From positions 1,420,525 to 1,484,524 of the forward strand of contig NZ_VZRA01000001.1 in assembly GCF_008802355.1 (NCBI RefSeq): DNA of 64,000 nt, read 5' to 3'. Each line of letters starts with the position of its first letter. The stretch's first letter is position 1. The position numbers and the translations under genes are program-made. Below the pieces are notes generated by a model, which had not been told where the DNA came from, ran no database searches, and was given only the letters and a program-made list of their open reading frames with translations. Shown piece after piece: positions 34,296 through 41,666 of the stretch. This DNA is from Oryzomonas sagensis (GTDB lineage Bacteria; Desulfobacterota; Desulfuromonadia; Geobacterales; Pseudopelobacteraceae).

Positions 34296-34318
34296 AGTAT
34301 CACCGGCCCGGCGATACT
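34296..34318. promoter_or_regulatory. palindrome upstream of hoxE, candidate operator
   Basis: AGTATCACCGG and CCGGCGATACT flank one central base, 11-bp arms with a single mismatch. It lies 45 bases before the hoxE ATG and overlaps a possible promoter (TTGAGT with ACTATT 17 bases on, minus strand). No regulator can be named. Confidence 0.4.
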
Positions 34319-34334
34319 CAATGGGCGGCACCGC

Positions 34335-34373
34335 AAAAAGCAAAGCCCTCTCCGGTGGCGGAAAGGGCTTTGC
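34335..34373 (-). terminator. terminator after the short NAGS gene
   Basis: GCAAAGCCCT (34340-34349) pairs with AGGGCTTTGC (34364-34373), with further pairing of CTCC with GGAA-type bases. On the minus strand CTTTTTG follows. Confidence 0.8.
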
Positions 34374-34399
34374 AGCAAGCAGGCAGGCTAAGAGAGGCC

Positions 34400-34852
34400 T
34401 TAGTTCAGGTCCAGGATCATGGCGTTTTCGTCACAGTCCGGGAACTTGACGCATTTGATGCAGTCGCCCCAGACCTTTTGGGGCAACTCGGACTTGTCCA
34501 CCAGGCGGAAACCGAGGGTGGCGAAAAAGTCGGGCCTGTAGGTCAGGCAGAAAATGCGCCTGAGGCCGATCTGGCGCGCTTCGTCGATGCAGGCCTGCAC
34601 CAGCTGGCTGCCGATGCCCCTGCGGCCGACCTCCTCGGCCACCGCCACGGAGCGCACTTCGGCCAGGTCATCCCAAACGATATGCAGAGCGGCCGCTCCC
34701 AGGAGCTTGCCGTCGTCCACAACGACGTAAAAATCGCGTATCGATTCATACAGTTCCGACAGGGAGCGGGAGAGCATGTCCCCCTGGCCGGCGTACTTCA
34801 TCAACAACTTCTGGATGGCCTTGACGTCGCTAATCTGGGCCTTACGGATCAT
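34400..34852 (-). CDS. short-form N-acetylglutamate synthase (GNAT)
   Basis: A 150-residue GNAT acetyltransferase. The acetyl-CoA loop is RRGIGSQLV, and the C-terminal segment DCIKCVKFPDCDE is typical of the short N-acetylglutamate synthases first described in Mycobacterium (Rv2747 type). These make N-acetylglutamate for arginine synthesis without the amino-acid-kinase domain of ArgA. Its start is ten bases after the ybaK stop, so the two are in one transcript, ended by a hairpin. The exact substrate is inferred from the family. Confidence 0.78.
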   Translation of the reverse strand: MIRKAQISDVKAIQKLLMKYAGQGDMLSRSLSELYESIRDFYVVVDDGKLLGAAALHIVWDDLAEVRSVAVAEEVGRRGIGSQLVQACIDEARQIGLRRIFCLTYRPDFFATLGFRLVDKSELPQKVWGDCIKCVKFPDCDENAMILDLN

Positions 34853-34862
34853 TCCTTTTCTC

Positions 34863-35348
34863 CTAATGTATCCCCACGTGCACCGGCACCGGCTTCAACA
34901 CCCTGACCAGTTCCGCTGGCGCCATTGCTACCAGGTAACCGCGCTTCCCGCCATTGATGTAGATCTTCTCCAGCCCGGCGACGGTTTCTTCCAGATATAC
35001 CGGCATCTGCCTGCGCGTGCCGAAGGGCGAGGTGCCCCCCACCTGATAGCCGCTGTGCTTTTGGGCCGTCTCCGGGGTGCAGGGGGCGATCTGCTTGACA
35101 CCGATGATGCGGGCCAGCTCCTTGGTCGAAACCTGCAAATCGCCGTGCATCAGGATGATGAGCGGCTTTTTTGCTTCATCCTCCATGATCAGGGTCTTGA
35201 TCACGCAGTGTTCGTCGACTCCCAGCTCCCGGGCGGAAACGGCCGTGCCCCCCTTTTCCTCGTAGGCGTAGAGGTGGTCGGTGAATTCGACCTTTTCGGC
35301 CCGCAATTGGCGGACGGCCGGGGTTATGGGCGTCTTTTCCTTTGCCAT
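34863..35348 (-). CDS. ybaK: Cys-tRNA(Pro) deacylase (YbaK/EbsC)
   Basis: A 161-residue YbaK-type editing enzyme that hydrolyses Cys-tRNA(Pro) made in error by prolyl-tRNA synthetase. Marks: VIKTLIMEDE near the start, LQVSTKELARIIG with the catalytic Lys region, and VGGTSPFGTRRQMPVY. Full length. It is followed by the short NAGS gene. Upstream is an inverted-repeat element of about 137 bases that separates it from hypE. Confidence 0.92.
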   Translation of the reverse strand: MAKEKTPITPAVRQLRAEKVEFTDHLYAYEEKGGTAVSARELGVDEHCVIKTLIMEDEAKKPLIILMHGDLQVSTKELARIIGVKQIAPCTPETAQKHSGYQVGGTSPFGTRRQMPVYLEETVAGLEKIYINGGKRGYLVAMAPAELVRVLKPVPVHVGIH

Positions 35349-35363
35349 TTACCTTAAAACCTT

Positions 35364-35500
35364 ACATCTGCCACAGAGGCACGGAGACACAGAGAAAACC
35401 AGGAGAAAGAACAAAACAAAAAATCCTCAGAGTAAAATTGCCCTTTTGGTTTCTCGTCTATCAGCCGTTCTCCGTGTCTCTGTGTCTCTGTGGCAGATGT
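35364..35500. repeat. MITE-like element with about 33-base inverted ends
   Basis: The ends ACATCTGCCACAGAGG-CACGGAGACACAGAGAA (35364-35396) and its near-complement (35468-35500, on the other strand ACATCTGCCACAGAGA...CACGGAGAA) form a long hairpin around an A-rich middle. It matches the GAGACACAGAG type of repeat dispersed in many Geobacter-like genomes. It encodes nothing and lies between hypE and ybaK. Confidence 0.75.
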
Positions 35501-35521
35501 TGAATTTAGTCGGTTCCGAAT

Positions 35522-36535
35522 TCAGCAGATCCTGGGCAACTGCTCCCCGGCCAGCATCTCCACCGCCCTTGTGCCGCCGACGCTGGTCTCCATGCGGACC
35601 CGGCCCGGCTCTCCGTCGACAACCTCGCCGATGATGGCGGCCTGGATGCCGAGGGGGTGCTGTCGCATCGCCGCCACGACCCGTTCCGCGGCCTCGGGAG
35701 CGACAAAGGCGAGCAGCTTCCCTTCGTTGGCGACAAAGAGCGGGTCAAGGCCAAGGATCGAGCAGACGCCGCGCACCGCCTGGTTCACGGGGATCTGCTC
35801 CTCGTGCAGGGCGATGCCCACCTCCGACTGCTGGGCGATCTCCTTGATGGTGGTGGCGATGCCGCCGCGGGTCGGGTCGCGGAGCACGTGCAGCAGATCT
35901 CCCGCCTCGGCGATGATTGCGGCCACCAGGCTGTTGAGGGCGGCCGAGTCGCTTCGGATGTCGGTCCCGACGTTGAGCCCCTCGCGGCCGGCCATGACGG
36001 CAATGCCGTGGTCGCCCACGGTGCCGTTGATGATGATTTTGTCGCCCGGCCGGGCATTGGCGCCGTGGATGGCGATATCATGTTCCACCGAGCCGATCCC
36101 GGCGGTTGTGATGAATATTTTGTCCGCCTTGCCCCGGGGGACGACCTTGGTGTCGCCGGTCACGATCCGTACCCGGGCCTTGTCGGCGGCCTGGCGCATG
36201 TCGTCCAGCACGGTTTTCAGGTCTGCCCGGCTGAACCCCTCTTCGATGATCAGGCCGACGCTCAGATAGAGCGGCTGTGCGCCCATCATGGCCAGGTCGT
36301 TGACCGTGCCGTGGACCGCCAGGCTGCCGATGGTGCCGCCGGGGAAAAAGATCGGATCGACCACGAAGGAGTCGGTGGTGTAGGCGAGTTGGCCGGCAGG
36401 CGGGGGGAGCAGGGCTGCATCGTCTTGCCCGGAAGGGGCGATTCCGCTCAGGGCGGGGATGATCAGTTCGTCCAGAAGTTGATGGGAAAGCCGGCCGCCG
36501 CTGCCGTGGCCGAGAAGGATGAGGTCGCTATTCAC
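35522..36535 (-). CDS. hypE: hydrogenase maturation protein HypE
   Basis: A protein of about 337 residues that dehydrates a thiocarboxamide on its C-terminal cysteine to thiocyanate, the source of CN ligands for [NiFe] sites. Motifs: ILLGHGSGGRLSHQL at the N-terminus, QDDAALLPP, DPTRGGIATTIKEIA and the essential C-terminal PRIC. A GTG at 36535 fits the normal N-terminus; the ATG at 36580 would add 15 residues, and the ribosome site (AGGAG, 13 bases away) does not settle it. It stands alone, 16 kb from hypBFCD. Confidence 0.93.
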   Translation of the reverse strand: MNSDLILLGHGSGGRLSHQLLDELIIPALSGIAPSGQDDAALLPPPAGQLAYTTDSFVVDPIFFPGGTIGSLAVHGTVNDLAMMGAQPLYLSVGLIIEEGFSRADLKTVLDDMRQAADKARVRIVTGDTKVVPRGKADKIFITTAGIGSVEHDIAIHGANARPGDKIIINGTVGDHGIAVMAGREGLNVGTDIRSDSAALNSLVAAIIAEAGDLLHVLRDPTRGGIATTIKEIAQQSEVGIALHEEQIPVNQAVRGVCSILGLDPLFVANEGKLLAFVAPEAAERVVAAMRQHPLGIQAAIIGEVVDGEPGRVRMETSVGGTRAVEMLAGEQLPRIC

Positions 36536-36696
36536 GGTGAGATTGGGTCTCCTGCTGATTGTTTTTACCCACGATAGCACGAAAGCCCCCTCTTGTCACG
36601 GCAGCTTTTTCTGTTCACTTTGCCGGCCGGTTCATGATAAGAGTACCAAGTTTTGAAAAATCTCGCCGCACGGCGGGAACGCAGGCGGAGGATTAT

Positions 36697-38025
36697 ATGA
36701 CTGATTATAGGCCACTGGAAAAATTGCCGGCTACGGCGGGATACAAGCCGGGGGACGTGCTGGTCCTGGTGGGGGAACTTTTCGGCCGCGGGTATGCCAA
36801 CGGCCTGGTGGAGGAGGCCCGACGCGTCGGCATGGACGTGATCGGCACTACCGTGGGGCGGCGCGACAGCGACGGTACCCTGCGGCCGTTGACCGCGGAG
36901 GAACTGGCGGGCGCCGAGGCGCTCCTGGGCGGGAGCATCATCAACGTCCCGCTGGAGGCTGGTTTTGACATGGAACAGGTGGACGGACAACCGTCGGTGG
37001 CCGAGCAACTCAAGAAGGCCAAGCCGGACGAGTGGGCTTCCATCAGTTTCAGTCCCGATTTTATCGAGAAGGCCAGGAGCGCCGGTACGGCCCGGATGCG
37101 CGCCGCGCTGGCGCAGGTGATGCACCAGCTCGCGTCACGTATTCCGTCCGGCGCCAATGTGCTCTTTGCCCATTCCATGGCCGGCGGCATACCCCGTGCG
37201 CGGGTATTCATGCCGCTCCTCAACCGGGTCTTCAAGGGAACCGGCGATAAGTTCCTCGCCTCGGAAGGCTTCTGGAACAGCGACCTGGGCCGCCTGTGCG
37301 ACGCCAGTTTCAACGAGGTCACGGGCGATACCTTCCGCTATCTGATCGAGGAGTCGGCCGCTCTGCGCGGACGCCTCGGCGCAGCAGGCGGGCAGGTGCG
37401 CTACGCCGCCTACGGCTACCACGGCACCGCCGTACTGGTGGGGGGCGAGTACCGCTGGCAGTCCTATACCCCCTATGTTCAGGGGTGGGCCAAGATGCGC
37501 CTCGAAGATATCGCCGCCGAGGCGACCGGGAACGGTGTCGTCGCCACGGTCTTCAATTGCCCCGAGATCCAGACTAACTCCAGCGCCCTTTTCCTGGGAG
37601 TGGAAATCTCGCTGTACCCGCTGCTGTCCGCCATTCGGAATGTGGCGGGCGAACGCGCCGCCGCACCGCTTTTCGAGCGCTGCCAGGCCATGCTCAAGAA
37701 GGGGGAAACGGTCGAACATCTGTTGGAACGGGCCGACGCCTACCTGGCGTCGCCGCTGCTGGCCGGGATGCTTGATTTCGCCAGCTGGCCGCACCACAGC
37801 ACCCGGGAACAGATGGAGTTGATGCTGGCCAGTTCCGCCGAATTGCTGGGGATGCATGCCGACCATAAACAGTTGATCTGCGCCGAGCTCTCCCGCATCG
37901 TTTTTCTCTCCACCGGCCGGTTGATGGTACACGCATCCTGGAATCCCGGGGCTGCCGCCCTCTGGTTGAGCCATGACATCATCGCGCGACTGCTGCACGA
38001 TGAACTCGGAGCGGGAATTATCTGA
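36697..38025 (+). CDS. Rossmann-like protein of uncertain function, possibly FabMG-type enoyl-ACP reductase
   Basis: A 442-residue soluble protein. Its first part has a Rossmann-like strand-turn-helix, DVLVLVGELFGRGYANGLV, followed by GMDVIGTTVGRRD, which resembles a dinucleotide site. The middle has WASISFSPDF and NVLFAHSMAGGIPRARVF. The rest matches nothing I know. I faintly associate this pattern with proteins labelled FabMG (enoyl-ACP reductase), but the assignment is weak. The frame starts earlier, but GCGGAGG six bases upstream supports ATG 36697. Divergent from hypE. Confidence 0.45.
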   Translation: MTDYRPLEKLPATAGYKPGDVLVLVGELFGRGYANGLVEEARRVGMDVIGTTVGRRDSDGTLRPLTAEELAGAEALLGGSIINVPLEAGFDMEQVDGQPSVAEQLKKAKPDEWASISFSPDFIEKARSAGTARMRAALAQVMHQLASRIPSGANVLFAHSMAGGIPRARVFMPLLNRVFKGTGDKFLASEGFWNSDLGRLCDASFNEVTGDTFRYLIEESAALRGRLGAAGGQVRYAAYGYHGTAVLVGGEYRWQSYTPYVQGWAKMRLEDIAAEATGNGVVATVFNCPEIQTNSSALFLGVEISLYPLLSAIRNVAGERAAAPLFERCQAMLKKGETVEHLLERADAYLASPLLAGMLDFASWPHHSTREQMELMLASSAELLGMHADHKQLICAELSRIVFLSTGRLMVHASWNPGAAALWLSHDIIARLLHDELGAGII

Positions 38026-38051
38026 TTGCAGGACACCATGCGAGGAAAACC

Positions 38052-38789
38052 ATGAAGAGCTTACTGAGTGCTATCGCGATCGGCACCCTTGCCGCCTCCC
38101 TGTTGCAGGGGTGCGCGTCGCCGCCGGTGAACACATCGCCCGATGAACTTTACAAGGATGGCGAACAGTCCTTTCACAAGGGCCGGTACGAGAATGCCGT
38201 TGCAAGCTGGAAAAAGGTCAAGGAAAGTTACAAGTCGCCGGAGCTTACGGCCAAGGCGGAGATCGGCATTGCCGATGCCTATTTTCTCAATAGAGACTAT
38301 ATCGAGGCCGCTGCCGCCTACGAGGATTTCCGCAAGCTTCACCCCAGGCATGAACGGGCCGACTATGCCCTTTTCCGGCAGGGGCTGAGCTATTACAATC
38401 AGATAAACCGTATCGACACGGACCAGACGCCGATCAAGAACGCCCTGGCCATTTTGGAATCGTACCTGAAGTTGTATCCCGACGGCGAGCATATCCAGGA
38501 GGCCCGGGAGAGGGTCCGCGACTGCAGGGACAAGCAGTTGCAGTACGAGATCTACGTCGGCCGTTTCTACCTGAGGACCGAGAAATATCCGGCCGCCATC
38601 GCCCGTTTTGAAGAGGCGCTCAAGACGTTCCCCGGGCTTCAGCATAACGACGAACTGCTGTACTACCTCGGGACGGCCTATCAGGAAGCGGGACAGCGCG
38701 AGAAGAGCCGTGAGGCGTTTGACCGGCTGGTGCGCGAGTTTCCCGGCAGCTCCTTTGCGGCCCGTATCCCGAAGGCCGCAGGCAAATGA
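38052..38789 (+). CDS. bamD: outer-membrane assembly lipoprotein BamD
   Basis: A 245-residue lipoprotein with a lipobox (ASLLQGC, lipidated Cys near residue 21). TPR-like repeats follow: ELYKDGEQSFHKGRYENAV, IADAYFLNRDYIEAAAAYEDF, and YLGTAYQEAGQREKSREAF near the end. BamD is part of the machine that inserts beta-barrels in the outer membrane. Length and repeat order are normal. It begins 26 bases after the previous gene. Confidence 0.9.
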   Translation: MKSLLSAIAIGTLAASLLQGCASPPVNTSPDELYKDGEQSFHKGRYENAVASWKKVKESYKSPELTAKAEIGIADAYFLNRDYIEAAAAYEDFRKLHPRHERADYALFRQGLSYYNQINRIDTDQTPIKNALAILESYLKLYPDGEHIQEARERVRDCRDKQLQYEIYVGRFYLRTEKYPAAIARFEEALKTFPGLQHNDELLYYLGTAYQEAGQREKSREAFDRLVREFPGSSFAARIPKAAGK

Positions 38790-38805
38790 TTTCAGGATTT
38801 CGACC

Positions 38806-39405
38806 ATGACAGCACAATTCGACATGATGCTGGCTGCCGCCTGTGCGGCGGCCTACCTTTTGGGGTCGATCCCCACGGGACTCCTTCTGGGCAAGGCCTG
38901 CGGCATTGACGTGCGCCATGAGGGAAGCGGCAATATCGGCGCCACCAACCTGTACCGCACCGCGGGCCGCAAGGTCGGCGTACTGACCCTGATCGGCGAT
39001 TGCCTCAAGGGCCTTGTGCCGGTGCTGGCGGCACACTACTATGCCCCGGCAACGGATCTGGCGGCCTGGGTCGGTCTGGCGGCCTTCTGCGGTCACGTGT
39101 TTTCGGTGTTTCTGCGGTTCAAGGGGGGCAAGGGGGTCGCGACCGCCCTCGGGGTCTTCCTGGCGCTGTCGCCCCTGGCCGTGGCAATCGCCCTCGCGGT
39201 CTTTCTGGTCCTGGTTTTGAAATGGCGCTACGTATCCCTCGGCTCCGTAGCTGCGGCGGCGGTCATGCCGCTCGCCGTGTACGTGCTCCACGGGGAACGC
39301 ACAATGCTGCTGGTGACGGGGATTGTGGCCGCAATCGTGATTGTCCGGCATCGGGCAAACATCAAGCGGCTGGTGAACGGGACGGAGAGCAAGTTCAAGG
39401 CTTAG
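38806..39405 (+). CDS. plsY: glycerol-3-phosphate acyltransferase PlsY
   Basis: A 199-residue inner-membrane enzyme that acylates glycerol-3-phosphate from acyl-phosphate, the first step of phospholipid synthesis. Three conserved cytoplasmic motifs are present: GSIPTGLLLGK, EGSGNIGATNLYR, and RFKGGKGVATALG. About five membrane helices. The frame overlaps bamD upstream; the ATG at 38806 is the natural start. The stop is followed one base later by a palindromic repeat. Confidence 0.95.
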   Translation: MTAQFDMMLAAACAAAYLLGSIPTGLLLGKACGIDVRHEGSGNIGATNLYRTAGRKVGVLTLIGDCLKGLVPVLAAHYYAPATDLAAWVGLAAFCGHVFSVFLRFKGGKGVATALGVFLALSPLAVAIALAVFLVLVLKWRYVSLGSVAAAAVMPLAVYVLHGERTMLLVTGIVAAIVIVRHRANIKRLVNGTESKFKA

Positions 39406-39406
39406 G

Positions 39407-39546
39407 AGGTTGTTGAAAAACAGCCATCTCGCCGCCATCCTCGAACGCCCTTTCGTGCGGCGTAGCGCTGCTACGCCTCCTCAGGGCATTCTGTGGGTGC
39501 GACGATCTGGCTATTTTTGAACAACCTGAGTTTTTTAACAGCCTGT
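39407..39546. repeat. palindromic repeat element, copy 1
   Basis: Outer arms GGTTGTTGAAAAACAGCC and GGCTATTTTTGAACAACC pair. The centre is GGCGTAGCGCTGCTACGCC. It is the inverted copy of the element at 48888-49024, with matched changes on both arms (GAACGCCCT with AGGGCATTC here). It starts two bases after the plsY stop and extends toward the menaquinone methyltransferase gene. Confidence 0.8.
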
Positions 39547-39576
39547 GGGAAGGGATTATCCTCGAATGCTATTTGT

Positions 39577-40287
39577 CTATTCCTTTTCGCCGGCGTAGAT
39601 GGTGGCGATACCGAAGGTCAAGGGGTGGATGTGGATGTTGCGGAAACCTGCGTCGGCAACCATATGGGAAAATTCCTCATGGGAGGGGAATTCCAGTACC
39701 GAGTCCGGCAGGTACTTGTAGGCGTTGTATTTCGAGAAAAAACCGCCGATGACCGGTAGAAGACGGCGGAAGTAGAAGTAGTAAATCTGCTTGAAAAATT
39801 GGGAGCGCGGCGTGGAAAACTCCAGGATGACCACCCGCCCGCCGGGCCGCAGCACCCGCCACATCTCCGCCAGCCCCAGTCTCCTGTCCACCACGTTCCT
39901 GATCCCGAAGGCGATGGTTACCGAATCGAAGGTGTTGTCGGGAAAAGGGAGATCCTCGCACGGAGCCATCTTGAAATCGATCCGTCCGGCATAGGGAGAG
40001 GTCGCCACTTTGGCTTGACCGAATTCCACCATCTCCTGGCAGAAGTCGGCCCCGGTAATCTTTACCGAGGATGGGGTCGATCTGGCTATCTCCAGCGCCA
40101 CGTCGCCGGTGCCGGTCGCCACGTCCAAAATCCGGGAACCCTCCCGGTACTTGATAAGCCGCACAGCCTTTTTGCGCCAGTATCGGTCGATGCCGAAGCT
40201 GAGCAGGCGGTTGAGGAAGTCGTACCGTGGGGCGATACTCCCGAACATCCCCTGGATTTTTTCACCCTTTTCAGACAGTCTGAACAT
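39577..40287 (-). CDS. demethylmenaquinone methyltransferase (MenG/UbiE)
   Basis: A 236-residue SAM methyltransferase that methylates demethylmenaquinone in the last step of menaquinone synthesis (also UbiE in ubiquinone makers). Marks: FGSIAPRYDFLNRLLSFG, SAM motif LDVATGTGDVALEIA, FGIRNVVDR and GGRVVILEFSTP. Full length. An anaerobic Geobacter relative would use menaquinone, so MenG is the likely activity. Divergent from the next gene. Confidence 0.93.
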   Translation of the reverse strand: MFRLSEKGEKIQGMFGSIAPRYDFLNRLLSFGIDRYWRKKAVRLIKYREGSRILDVATGTGDVALEIARSTPSSVKITGADFCQEMVEFGQAKVATSPYAGRIDFKMAPCEDLPFPDNTFDSVTIAFGIRNVVDRRLGLAEMWRVLRPGGRVVILEFSTPRSQFFKQIYYFYFRRLLPVIGGFFSKYNAYKYLPDSVLEFPSHEEFSHMVADAGFRNIHIHPLTFGIATIYAGEKE

Positions 40288-40390
40288 AAGTTTGTACTAC
40301 CTTTTCCGATAATTTACTGCTATAAATTACTATTTGCCTTGTAGCATATTTCCGGGGCATAAACCAGAAAAAACCAACGGAGTGCCGTGA

Positions 40391-41665
40391 GTGAAGAATG
40401 TTGTCGCCCTTGCTGGTCGTGTCGCCCTGATCATCGTCACCTGTTGTGGTCTTGTCTCCTGTCAGAATGAGCAGAAACCCGCCGCGTCCTCCACGGCGGC
40501 CTCCAAGCCGGTTCCCCCGACGCCATCCAAGCGTCGGCAATTGCTGAACATGGAGGTGCGGGCGCTCTATATAACATCCTGGACCGCCGGGATCAATCGC
40601 TTCCAGACCCTGACCGACATGGTGTCCCGCTCCCACTTGAATGCGGTGGTGATCGACATAAAGGACAGCACCGGCAAGGTCGGCTACGACTCCGCGGTGC
40701 CGCTGGTGGCCCAGACGGGCGCCTACGAGAAGCGTATCCGCGATCTGGATGCCGTCCTCAAACAGTGCCGCGACAAAAAGATCTATACCATTGCCCGTAT
40801 CGCGGTTTTTCAGGACCCAAACCTGGCCAAGGCGCGCCCGGACCTGGCGGTGGGCGGCGGCGGCCAGAAGGTCTGGAAGGACCGCAAGGGGCTGGCCTGG
40901 GTTGACCCGGCTTCGAAGACGGTCTGGGACTATAATCTGGCCATTGCCAAGGAAGCGGCCGCCAAGGGCTTTGACGAGATCCAGTTTGATTATGTCCGTT
41001 TCCCCACCGACGGGAAGCTGAAGACCATGACCTATCCGGTTTATAAGCGCGATGTGCCGAAACATGAGATCATCCGCCGTTTTTTCCAGTATGTGGACCA
41101 GCAGATGAAGCCGGTGGACGTGATGACCTCGGCCGACATCTTCGGCCTCACGACCATGGTGGACGACGATATGAACATCGGCCAGCGCATTCAGGACGTG
41201 GCCGACTATGTGGATTTTGTCTGCCCCATGATCTACCCGTCCCATTATCCCACTGGCCACCTGGGGCTGAAGAACCCGGCCGAACACCCCTATCGCGTCA
41301 TTTACGACGCCTGCCTGCGGGGGATGAAGCGGCTTGAAGGGAAGCGGGCCAAGATGCGCCCCTGGCTGCAGGACTTCAAGCTGGGGGCTGTCTACGACAA
41401 GAAGATGATCATTGATCAGATTCAGGCCGCCCGGGACGCCAAGGTATTCGGTTTCAGCATGTGGAACGCCCGCAACGTCTATACCGACGCAGCCTATCTG
41501 GAAAAACTGCCCGAGCCGAACCCGGCGCCGCCCCTCAGGGACCAGGTGCTGGAGGATATCCGCAGGCATGATGCGGCCCGGCTTGCCATGCAGAATCGCT
41601 CCACAGCGATCAGGCAGGAAAAACCGTCCATCCACAAACCCCGTAGAAAAGCAAAAGGGAATTGA
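40391..41665 (+). CDS. putative glycoside hydrolase lipoprotein (DUF4015)
   Basis: A 424-residue lipoprotein (lipobox LVSC near residue 23). The body is a TIM-barrel of the DUF4015 type: RALYITSWTAGI, NAVVIDIKDSTGKVGY, FDEIQFDYVRFPTDG (likely acidic catalytic region), VDFVCPMIYPSHY and FGFSMWNARNVY. The tail is basic and Pro-rich. Proteins of this type act on polysaccharides, though the substrate is unknown. Starts with GTG, and a diadenylate cyclase gene follows one base after its stop. Confidence 0.82.
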   Translation: MKNVVALAGRVALIIVTCCGLVSCQNEQKPAASSTAASKPVPPTPSKRRQLLNMEVRALYITSWTAGINRFQTLTDMVSRSHLNAVVIDIKDSTGKVGYDSAVPLVAQTGAYEKRIRDLDAVLKQCRDKKIYTIARIAVFQDPNLAKARPDLAVGGGGQKVWKDRKGLAWVDPASKTVWDYNLAIAKEAAAKGFDEIQFDYVRFPTDGKLKTMTYPVYKRDVPKHEIIRRFFQYVDQQMKPVDVMTSADIFGLTTMVDDDMNIGQRIQDVADYVDFVCPMIYPSHYPTGHLGLKNPAEHPYRVIYDACLRGMKRLEGKRAKMRPWLQDFKLGAVYDKKMIIDQIQAARDAKVFGFSMWNARNVYTDAAYLEKLPEPNPAPPLRDQVLEDIRRHDAARLAMQNRSTAIRQEKPSIHKPRRKAKGN

Positions 41666-41666
41666 C

